NCBI GenBank assembly: GCA_015680685.1
Contig: MNCI01035092.1
Location: forward strand, 148,733-212,732
Direction of reading: 5' to 3'
Length of the DNA stretch: 64,000 nucleotides
Source of the DNA: Gnetum montanum
Taxonomy: Eukaryota; Streptophyta; Gnetopsida; Gnetales; Gnetaceae
The position numbers and the translations under genes are program-made. Under the pieces are notes generated by a model that was given only the letters and a program-made list of their open reading frames with translations, was not told the origin of the DNA and made no database searches. The stretch's first letter is position 1. Every line of letters begins with the position of its first letter. Positions 55,433 to 64,000 of the stretch are shown here, in pieces.

Positions 55433-56449
55433 TGAGGATTAAAAACTTATAAGGGGGGTTGAATAAGTTCCCCAATTTAAAAAAACTACAACCACCAACA
55501 ACCACATATAATTTAAAAATCCTTGTACACCTTTGGACTTTATTCCTTAAAAAAATTATTTCAAGGATACCACAACCTTTACAATATTTGAGCTCCACTT
55601 GGAGTGTTTTATTGTTGGAAAAACACTTAACCTCGCAAGGTCTTAGCAAGATCAAAAATGTAGTTTCAAGGATCCCATAAACTTTACAAAATGTGAGCTC
55701 TGCACCAGAGTGTTTCATCGCTGCAAACACACTCAATCCATAAAGGTCCCGACAAGCTCAAAGAAGATACCTTCTTATAAGAAGCACATCAAGAAAAGAA
55801 TCAAGGAGAGACTATAACTCAATTTACAAATTCCTTGTAATGAAGGTCTTAATACAAGTACAAAATACAAATGATAAATACAATGAGGAACAAAGCTAAA
55901 TCACTTGATGTAGATAATGATTGATATTCAATGAAGTATGTCCTTTCTTGTTTTTACATTTCCAAGAATCTTACTTTTTCTTATACCCTTGAAGTTTCCA
56001 AAAACTCTTTGAAATTTTTGCAACAGTTAGGAAATGGCTAATTGAAACATCTTATTCAATGTTGAGATGTCTATCTGAAAATACCTCTAATTTTGGTGAG
56101 ATGTCTACTTGAAGAATGAGATGTCTACCATGAGATGTATGGCTTGAGGCATCTTTGTAAAGATTGAGCTATCTACTATCAATCTAAGATGTCTAGCCTA
56201 CAAGTCGACTTTGAATACTGGATTATTTCTCTCACAATTTAACATCTTGACCTTCCTTGGAACATCTTCATTTAGCTTGTAGACCTCATTTGTACCCTAG
56301 CTCTTGTTTTGTCATCTCAACTCTCATTTTTTTGTCTTACCTCTCATTCAATCATCTTGTGACTTCTTCCTTCTTAGCCCTGTAAGACTTCAAACACATT
56401 TTCACATTCTCCATTTTTGCTAACATTTTGACATAATAAAAGGTCAACA
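55433..56449 (-). repeat. X2: solo LTR in K5 ORF2
   Basis: 1017 bp, related to X1. On minus it starts TGTTGACCTTTT and ends TTAATCCTCA. Flanks cctct (55428-55432) and cctcc (56450-56454) are a TSD with one mismatch. Carries GAGATGTCTA-type motifs at 56065-56215. ORFs inside it are chance. Confidence 0.83.
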
Positions 56450-56478
56450 CCTCCCATCTATGAAACATGAAGCACCAT
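56450..56478 (-). pseudogene. K5 ORF2 start
   Basis: ATGGTGCTTC begins at 56478 right after TGTGATTATAG. The next codons are cut by X2 after 29 bases. Confidence 0.6.
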
Positions 56479-58560
56479 CTATAATCACATGAAGATCAAT
56501 TATTAAGTTTTAAAATATTTTTATAATAAATTATTCTTTCTTGACATTAGGTTTCTACCAAATTAAAATATATTTTAGCATTTAAATAATTAGGAAATTA
56601 TGATTTTTCATTCCCAAGACCCTAAGATAACTAAATCATTAATTTATTAATCCATTTTAGTTATTATTATTATTATTTACCTTTAATATTGAAGAGTTAA
56701 CAGGTTGGAAAATTTTTAAAATTATGTTCTAATAGCCCTAAAAAAAAGAGCTCAACTTTAGGAGTTCATAGGCTTTTAAATAACTGAAATTGAAGGTCTA
56801 GATCACAAGTTATCATAGTTTGAAGGCTTTGTGCTCTAGAAATAGCAAAAAAATCCTCAATATTTGAAATAAAAATTAGCAAAAATGAAGGAAGTGTAGT
56901 GATATATATAGATTTTTATTGTTGTGTTAATGAAGCTTTGTCTTCTAAGGTTGTTGTTGTGATGTCACAACTTATCGAAGTCCTATTTGGAACTTTTTAA
57001 ATTAGTTTTAGAAGCCTTAAATGTTAAATTTGGATTTGTTTAGAGAAATTAACAAGTTTAAAGAAATTTGAAGATACATTTTTAATTAAAATAATAAGAA
57101 AAGGACCTTGGGTTGGTCAAAAAAGATAGAGAAGCTACCCATGATTGTTTGAAGAGTATATTATTGGTCTAGAGGCATGACCCCAAAAAGTTATATACGT
57201 GGGTCCTCCCTAAAGAAAGCTTCTACTATAATTCCCTTATGTAAACATCTCAATATATGTCTGTGGGTACCTAAGAAATTGAATGCAGACCACATTTTTG
57301 TCCTAATGCACATGTAACTACTGTAGTTGGCATCTTGTATTATGCTAAACAAAACCATCAAATTCATAATCATATATGCTAGTGGATGGAATGGAGTTAT
57401 AAGAAATTAAAGGAGTGAGACATGAAGTACTTACCATGGTCATATATGTTAGTTATGATTAATTTGATCATTATACTTGTTCATCAGGATTCTACACTAA
57501 GTTTAATTATCTTACCACTAACATTGCATTACATCATCCTAGGCCCACCACCATAAGACTAACTTGCCACCATATTAAAATAACATTACTTAAGAAGGAA
57601 AAATTGGGAAACATATGTTAGAGATGTTAAAAATAATTAATTAATCATTAATTCTTAAGTTGTGGACCTTGGCTATTGGTTAGAAGACCACCTTCATTCC
57701 TGGGTCTTATGTATTTCTAGTTTCATAACCAATGCTAATCCCATCAGCAATGCATCTTTAGGCATGGGTCACATCTTTCCAGCCATATGGTGAAATTAGT
57801 CTAATCATGACATTCATGAAAATAGCTTATCTTCAATCATGAGTCACATTTCTTTTTCATTGTACTCTAAGAATGATTTTCTTATAAATTAATTAAATAA
57901 TTATTTGATTACCCTTACCATAGAAGTACCTTTAAGCATGGATCACATACCTTTCTAGTGATGTAACAAGGAAATAATTATCTTTTAATAATATGTTTCA
58001 AAGACAATAAAAACATAAGTGGTATTACAATAACGTGGGACTACTGAAACCATTGAAGTCCAAGAAATCAATAAATGCCCTTGATATTACACCTCTATCC
58101 ACCCCTCTTGGTCCTTCCTTGTTCATTTAAGATCTAAAGATCATAGATTAATTTTAGTTTTCCATGTAATAAGGATCACATTATCTGCATGATAAGCACC
58201 TCTTATTGATGAAAATTGAGTGATGGATGTTGTGACCTCACTATCAAGCACACTTATTCCTTTAATGATTTGATACCATAGAGCAACATTCTAAAAAATA
58301 GGGTTGTTTCTTGCACATAGTTAACAACTTTGTTAATAAAAAATGAACAAAATATCTACAACACTAGGAAATTAATCTAGAGAAAATAGAAGATTATATA
58401 AGAAATTAGAATATATTAAAAATAGAAAAAATATTAAGAAATAGAGAAATACAAAGAAACTATAAAATATAAGGAAATGAAAAGAGGTAAAATTATCCTT
58501 ACCAAGTTCTTAACCAAAATGGGTATCTCATCCATGACTAAGGTTAATGATGGAAATATG
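56479..58560 (-). other. K5 conserved non-coding module
   Basis: Minus core 'agtagaagctttctttaggg' then 'aggacccacgtatataac' at about 57195-57235 matches the other modules. AT-rich and non-coding elsewhere; 56510-56900 and 57560-58500 hold nothing else I recognise. Confidence 0.68.
56895..56975 (-). promoter_or_regulatory. K5 internal U3-like promoter segment
   Basis: On minus: ttgtgacatcacaac, then about 50 bp on, ctatatatatcac (TATA-like, 56901-56913), then a cacttccttcatttttgct stretch similar to that following the TATA box in K6. It lies about 420 bp upstream of the ORF2 ATG. The K5 LTR U3 carries the same GATGTC/GACATC motif type. Function inferred. Confidence 0.45.
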
Positions 58561-59789
58561 AATAATGGATTGGATTCTAGCAATTATGGAGGTTGAGAAT
58601 GATTTCATGGCTATTCAGATCTCTCTGAATTGTTTAACGTATTCAATATTGACTAGAATGAACTTTTGTAAAAAATCAAGATGTTATATTCATACAACAT
58701 TAGACTTGAATGTGGAATAGATGATATAGGATCCTTTATAAAGAATTTGAAACTTGGTGCATTATGACACATGATTTAGGTTATAGCTTATACCCATTTG
58801 GTATAGTATTCAACAAAAATAATAATTTAAGACTTTTCATTTGACATGGGGATGATGGAACCCCATGAAATCAATTCCTTACAAATCACATGGTTCTAGT
58901 GGTAGTATCTACTATGGGGGTTTTCAAATCTTCCTATTACCTCATTATCATGTTGGAATATTTCACAAGATTTGCAGAACTTATGAGCATCCCTAAAGAG
59001 CTTTGACCAAAAGTAACTAGTTATAAGAATTTTGATGATTGTGCATCTTCTTACAAAATGATCCCTATAAGACCTTTTATGAGCATCATAGAGAACTCTT
59101 GAAAAATTCTCTTTAGGCATACACGAATAAACCATGTCATCTGTGAAAATTTTATAGAGATTTCTTTCTATCTCCATGTAGTACTTGACTTGATGTAGGA
59201 ATTTCTTCTTCCTACATTTGTCCCATTTAGTAGGAATCTTCTATGTTATTAATATGTGAGGTACTCAAAAAACCATGGCTTGGCCACTATGGATGAAAAC
59301 ATTGTAGCTTTGGAAAATAATAATTAGTTTGGATATTGATCAAAAAAATACTTTTTATTAGTCTCTTTGTCCCATTTCAACTAAGATAAATGATTTACAC
59401 CTACATTTTGAGTGTCTTTCCTATCGATCATGGTTAAATGAAACTCTTGCAAGATTACTTGTCATCATATGATACAGGGAATAACAATTGACTTGTTTAT
59501 TAGGAACTATATAGCATTGTGAATTGTGTGCGTCTAAATTTTATTAACAAATATACCACTACCATTAGCTTCTTTTCGGTGGTGGTATAGTTGATTTGTG
59601 CTCCAATAATGCTTCTAATCATGCAATGAATATAGTAGAGGTGTTTTGAATCATCTAATTGCGTATGCACAATTTCCAAGGCATAGTTGGATGTATTTGA
59701 TGTAATGTGAAATAGTTTGGACTAATTGGAAATTTGTAGAATTGCTATTTTTACAATTTTTTACTTTATAAGTTTGAAAGCTTGTTTGT
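58561..59789 (-). pseudogene. K5 pol relic: RNase H and integrase
   Basis: RNase H on minus at about 59200-59700 (SNYALEIVHTQLDDSKHLYY, TTTEKKLMVVVYLLIKF), nearly colinear with K1. The integrase zinc-binding region 58896-59177 (NLYKIFTDDMVYSCMPKEN, VLYDAHKRSYRDHFVRR, CKSCEIFQ). The core begins with GIDFMG-like residues near 58870; the end is KFILVNIEYVKQ at about 58640, again matching K1. Multiple stops. K6 interrupts it at 59790. Confidence 0.82.
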
Positions 59790-60728
59790 TGATGAGTGGC
59801 GAGGTACCCCTACACTCAACCATACGAAACGAGTGTCGCACACACAATCTAGTCGAACTCCGTAGATGGACTAGTTGTGGTATCTCGATAGTTAGCCTTA
59901 GGTCGCAGTTCTCTGTCTTACCATCTAGATTAGTTTTGCATATGTCACAAATGGATTAGTCTAGATGAGGTGTATGATGTGTTCTAATTCTAATGCTACT
60001 CCTGATGGTAGTGGAAAATAATATTTAACTAAATCTAAGCTAAGAGGAAAAAGGGTAAGAAAATCTAATCTAGCCTAAGTGCGACGAGCAACCGATTCCT
60101 TGATCAACTGTACACATCTTGGACTTCGTGCATGACTACCACTGGGACTACCAAGCATAGGCCTAGGTACGCCACTGGGATTACCAAGCGTAGACCCCAA
60201 ATACGCCACTGGGTTACCAAGCGTAGATCCCCCTAGCTACACCACTGGGCTACCAAGCAGTCACACTTAAATGCTCGTAATCAAGTCGTACTCGTTCCGC
60301 TTCTAGGAGTTAAAGGGTGAGAGACTACCCGCGATGAGTAACCGATTCCTTAACTAGCCGTACACACCCGTAGATGCTCGTAGCTAAGTCGTACTCACAC
60401 CACGCTATGAAAGCAATAAATAACATGAAATAAATAACCATAAATAAACTAAGTGAATGCTGCAATGATGAAGTAATCTCGATCTTTATTGCCGGTCATG
60501 TGCGTGTCCAAGTACGACACACTCGATTAAAGACATCGTACAATCACATTCACCACACTGCAGGCAGACACGGGAAAATTCTAACTCTGGAGGGATCAAA
60601 CTGCCAGAGCTTCGCTACACTAAAACTGGGATAGAAATGAGGGAGAGCCACCTCTTATTTATAGAAATTGTGGTTGACTGCGATATCGCGTACACGATAT
60701 CGCGGCCGACGCAAACCGCGTCTCATCA
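59790..60728 (-). repeat. K6 3' LTR
   Basis: 939 bp. Minus U3: TGATGAGACGCGG, then GCGATATCGTG-TAC-GCGATATCGC, then TATA box ctataaataagagg (60650-60664). AATAAAGAT is near 60485. A run of three near-identical ctaccaagcg/acgccactgggttaccaagc units (60145-60260) shows a local tandem expansion in U5/R compared with other K LTRs. Confidence 0.92.
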
Positions 60729-60743
60729 TACCCCCACGACTGA
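60729..60743 (-). other. K6 polypurine tract
   Basis: The minus strand reads cagtcgtgggggta immediately before the LTR. Confidence 0.82.
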
Positions 60744-60899
60744 ATAAAAACTTATTCTCGAGTTGCAAGGAGAACAAGCTTTAGTGATTACACAGTGGAT
60801 AGGTATGGGGTTATTAACTAGAAAAAGAAATGGACTAATGCCGTAGTGTGGGAAGACACAACACAGAGAAAAAATGCTACAACTACAAAAATGTGGAAC

Positions 60900-63481
60900 T
60901 CATGTAGTTCCTGGTGGCTGTGGCTCCTCCATGGGTGCTTTCCCTTTATCACGTGCTCCAAGTTTTGAAGACTGATGATGCTGAAGAATAGCCTGGAGCT
61001 TCTCCTCTTCGTTCCGAGGGTCTTGTGCCGTCCATGCTGATGTTCCAATGTTTGATGGAGTCGGCACCTCCCACGGATAGGGTAGTTGCGGGAACATCTG
61101 ATTAGCTTTGACATACCATGCCGTAAACACCCGTCATTCCTCTTCGTAGGCTCTGGCTCTGTCTTTGTATTCATGAAGTTCAGTCAGCTGTCGAGCCAAG
61201 TCGGTTGCCACATCTTTTTGCCCTTGATAGCTTTCTTTTACCACCGAGAGTTCAAAATTTGCAACATCTAATTTTTCAGCCAACTTCTTTCGCTCTACAA
61301 ATTCTGCTTCATATTTGATGTAGGTGGAAGCTACCTGCTGTTCGAGATCTGATCTCGGGTGTCCTGCTATTAACATGACCAGGTTGGCATATCGAAGGTT
61401 TGTCATCTCCATGTATTCAGTTAAGTCCTGGATTTGCAGGTCCCGGTTCTTAATTTCCGCCTGGTGGGCATAGACATAAGTGTCCACAATGGCCCCCCAA
61501 TCAGTGTGCTGGGCACTGATGCTGTTAATTTGAGCTTTGGCCATTTGGATCTCCTTCTCCAGGATCTGTTTATACATCCCCACCTAATCGCGGAAGTGCT
61601 CCTTCAACTTCTCATGTTGTTTAGCATCATTTTGCCACACACTAATCTCGATGGCTGATTTCTGTCGAATAGCGCGCACCTCCTCCATTGAGAGGGTTCG
61701 ATTTTCTCGGGCTAAACGGGTTACGTCTTGGTTGACTCGAATGAATTGTTCTCGCAGCCGATGAAAGTGCTCATCGAGAACATTCTTTTGCTTCTCCACA
61801 GAAGTCAACCGAAGGTTATCTGCAACCAACTGCTTATTCTCTTCCTGCAAGGCCTTGAGTGCCTTAAGATGCGCATGAGTTTGCGCCTTTGCTGCAGAGG
61901 CATCCCAAGTGGCCGTCTCCTTTTCTTCTACCACCTTCTTATTTTCTGCAATTAATTTGGTTAGTTGCTCGGTTTTAAAATTGTCTAACTGGTCTGCGGG
62001 AACCAATCGCAAGGGATCCCGCTGTGCTGCTTGTAAGGCGATGAGCTGCTCTTGTAATTTCTGCACTTCAGCCTCAACATGCTTAGCCCTTACTTCGGAT
62101 ATGACCAGTTTCCCCTTTGTCGAAATGAGGTCTGACTGAATTGCCATTACCTCCTGGGGAATGTCAAACAGGGACGTTAAAGCTTGTCCTGTTTGAAGCA
62201 ATCTGTCTAATGCATCCTCATGTTCAGCAGAAGTCATTGAGGTTCTGGAAATGGTTTGAGCATCCTGTGCTCCTGAAAGATTTGCCGGTGGCACAACAGG
62301 TACATTAAAGGACTCCTTGATGTGATCAGCAACCACCTCAGCTGCTCCCGCGGCATCCTGGTGTTGCATGACCACCATAGTGGCCCCTTCACCAGTCTCT
62401 AATTGAACTTGGAAAAATGCTACATTTCTAGAGATTTGTTGTGACCATCTGCTTTCCCCTCCTCCTGTTTGCATTGACAACTCACCCCTTGTGTGATCTA
62501 TTGAAATCGTAGGCTGGTTGGCATCATCGATGACACGGAAGAGATTGGCGTCATCACGAATTCCCCAACTGATCATCTCAGCAATAGCCCTCAAATGGCT
62601 CATTGACGGTCTATAGTTTTGCAGCGGCGGTTGTTCCTAGCCCGTACCGGGCTCTGCTTCTTGTTGTTGGCTAAGACCTGTGGCTGGAGGTTGACTGGGT
62701 CCTGCAAGCTGAGTTGCAGGGGTTTCAGTCACTTGTTCTTCATCTTCCTCATCTGGTCCCAACTCTTCGCCAGTACTGTTTCTTGGAGCTGGCACCTTTA
62801 ATAATTCAGTGTAAGAAGCATTTTGGGCCTTTCGGAGGATGTCATTTGTATATCCNAGATCCCGATTTTGAAATAGACTCGCTCTTCCATGGTCAGCTCA
62901 CCAAAAGCCTTATCTCTACCATAAGCCTTCTCTAGCCAATCCTTTTGCACGTCAGGGTCTGATCGAGTGGATAACTGAGCAACATGGGGGCCCGAATTCG
63001 GAAGGTTTAACACTTTCAAAATCGCCTGTGTAGAAAAATCCACTGTCATACCACCGATGTTTACTGTGGTGCCTTGCTCTTTATTGTGCCAAAACAGGTA
63101 TGTTTCTCCTAAGTACCAGGCACCGTGTTCAGAGAGGACGGGCCATAAGGGAGACCCTTTGAGGTGATCCCTAACAGCCTCAGGAGCGAACTCTGCAAAA
63201 TATTCGAAGTTGAGTTCCACAATCACCGAAGCAATTGTGGACTTCGTGTGGATGGCTTGAACACATTCCGGGGGCAATGTGAGTTGTTTTCCCAGTTCAG
63301 GCGTAGCAGCTCCTCCTTCCGCCTGCCCGGACCATCTGGTAGGAGGTTCGTCTTGATGGATACTGAATGAATGCACCTCCTATTCATTATGTTGTCCAGC
63401 AGGGACTTGCCTTCGACCTCTCCTAGGTTGTTTTGCTCCACCTTGGATCAGACTCTTCTGCTGGGTGCGTTTCGGGGCCAT
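60900..63481 (-). pseudogene. K6 ORF2, nearly readable
   Basis: ATG at 63481 after TGTGATTACAG. Order: basic start MAPKRTQQKSLIQGGAKQPR with RRGRR (possible nuclear signal); SFSIHQDEPPTRW; a globular domain at roughly residues 70-205 with LKGSPLWPVLSEHGAWYLGE and VDFSTQAILKVLNLP; a Pro/Gln linker; a long coiled coil of about 500 residues (62400-61140) with heptad-like Leu/Ile; and a tail EVPTPSNIGTSAW ending EEPQPPGTT at 60900. Breaks: TAG near 63393, loss of about 80 codons at N62856, TAG near 62640, TAG near 61584 and a TGA near 61131. The domain recalls proteins labelled 'putative plant transposon protein' (PF20167-like) or Athila ORF products; that link needs an HMM test. No enzyme motif or membrane segment seen. 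Confidence 0.8.
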
Positions 63482-63948
63482 CTGTAATCACACGGGCCAA
63501 CATTAGTAAGGTTGTTTAGGAAATCAAGTTATACCTTACTATGTGCCTTAATTAAAGATCATTTATTGTTGTGTGATCATGCGCAAAAATTATGATAATG
63601 GGTCCTACGACTTAGGCGGATGTTCGTTTTAATCGCCCAGTATACTTAAGGTTATATGATTTGTGGATAATTTTCTAAGTGTTAGCATTAATTACCCTAA
63701 TAGATGTCCTTTGGGTGATAACAAATTTCAAAAAAGTTAGGCACTTTTCGGCAAGTGTCTCTCCCCCACGACTAAACTGAACACTCCGGGTTCAAGTAGG
63801 TTCAAACGGAATTCAAATCGGAGTACTAGCGCGCGAGATAGAAGTAAAAAAGCAAGGGTCACTCAAGCGCAAGTCGCAGAGAAAAAATTCAAAAATTCCC
63901 TCCCCCGCGTGAATGACAAATGAAGCTAAGTGTTGCGGCAGGGGTTCC
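63482..63948 (-). other. K6 module between internal promoter and ORF2
   Basis: Non-coding. The acceptor-like TGTGATTACAG is at 63482-63492. A PPT-like AGTCGTGGGGG lies at 63773-63783 on minus, identical to the core of the true tract of K6. Confidence 0.6.
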
Positions 63949-64000
63949 TATTTATAGGAATAGGGGACACGATATCGCGTACGATACATTGCGTACGCGA
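63949..64000 (-). promoter_or_regulatory. K6 internal U3-like promoter segment
   Basis: On minus: TCGCGTACGC, ACGCGATATCGTG, then about 15 bp later CCTATAAATAGG (TATA box 63947-63958). The same elements in the same order form the U3 core of the K6 LTR (60650-60700). It stands 470 bp upstream of the ORF2 ATG and runs off the window. Similarity is seen directly; promoter activity is inferred. Confidence 0.6.

Larger units (their letters stand above)
39298..59789 (-). mobile_element. K5: pol-bearing K element, broken by CH2, X2 and K6
   Basis: Read on minus from 59789 downwards: RNase H, integrase, conserved module with internal promoter-like segment, ORF2, polypurine tract and 3' LTR (39298-40122). 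CH2 (40673-53035) lies in ORF2, X2 (55433-56449) near the ORF2 start, and K6 begins at 59790 in RNase H. It has the same order of parts as K1. The 5' half would continue beyond K6, outside the window. Confidence 0.82.
59790..64000 (-). mobile_element. K6: K element with the best preserved ORF2 (5' part outside window)
   Basis: On minus, towards lower coordinates: module with internal promoter-like segment, ORF2, polypurine tract and 3' LTR (59790-60728). It is inserted in K5 RNase H. It has the lowest stop density in ORF2 and the GC-richest sequence of the window, consistent with a recent insertion that has lost fewer CpG/CHG sites. Whether it has gag or pol cannot be seen. Confidence 0.9.

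Noticed and set aside
61086-62935. Plus-strand ORFs opposite K6 ORF2
   Set aside because: Shadows of the minus-strand coding region; no conservation in other copies.

Overview
The window looks like a stretch of a large, AT-rich plant nuclear genome made almost entirely of decayed LTR retrotransposons nested in one another. I see no convincing host gene, tRNA, rRNA or CRISPR array. Plant origin is inferred from Ty3/gypsy chromoviruses with plant-type initiator-Met primer sites, a second gypsy family whose primer site matches plant tRNA-Asp, and stop codons that mostly sit where a paralogue has Gln (CAG to TAG), as expected from cytosine methylation. I cannot name the species.

Two classes of element dominate. 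'K' elements (my label) are gypsy elements with tRNA-Asp primer sites, LTRs of 0.8-0.94 kb beginning TGATGA and ending near CTCATCA, a gag with an unusual zinc knuckle, sometimes pol, a roughly 1-2 kb conserved non-coding module, and a large extra ORF ('ORF2') with a basic N-terminus, a globular domain and a long coiled coil. This plan recalls Athila/Tat elements, which carry an extra ORF after integrase. 'CH' elements are chromovirus-like gypsy elements with a chromodomain-like end of integrase.

Layout: K1 (+, 1-21516, 5' end outside) carries pol, module, ORF2 and 3' LTR. K2 (+, 204-13272, TSD atatt) is inserted in K1 pol; it has gag and ORF2 but no pol. Inside K2 lie a 1.1-kb direct-repeat pair (T1/T2) with hairpin arrays and, inside T1, a minus-oriented solo K LTR (5832-6632, TSD cctag). 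CH1 (+, about 22310-39180) holds a solo LTR X1 (22832-23904, TSD ttatg) in its leader and K3 (+, 30944-37733, TSD atgta) in its integrase; K3 has gag-protease and the module but no pol and no ORF2. K5 (-, 39298 to beyond 59789) has pol, module and ORF2; it was broken by CH2 (-, 40673-53035), by solo LTR X2 (55433-56449, TSD cctct/cctcc) and by K6 (-, 59790 to window end). CH2 itself was split by K4 (-, 44156-49841, TSD gtaag), a K element whose ORF2 has lost most of its middle.

The most interesting pattern concerns ORF2. In K1, K2, K5 and K6 a short segment upstream of ORF2 resembles the element's own LTR promoter: palindromic GATATC or GATGTC motifs followed by a TATA box. In several copies ORF2 begins directly after an intron-acceptor-like sequence. 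K elements may therefore express ORF2 from an internal promoter, a spliced RNA, or both. The non-autonomous K2, K3 and K4 keep the non-coding module although they lack pol. Caveats are two N-runs (16980-17292 and 46944-47418) and single Ns, several of which coincide with rearrangements relative to paralogues and probably mark bad joins.
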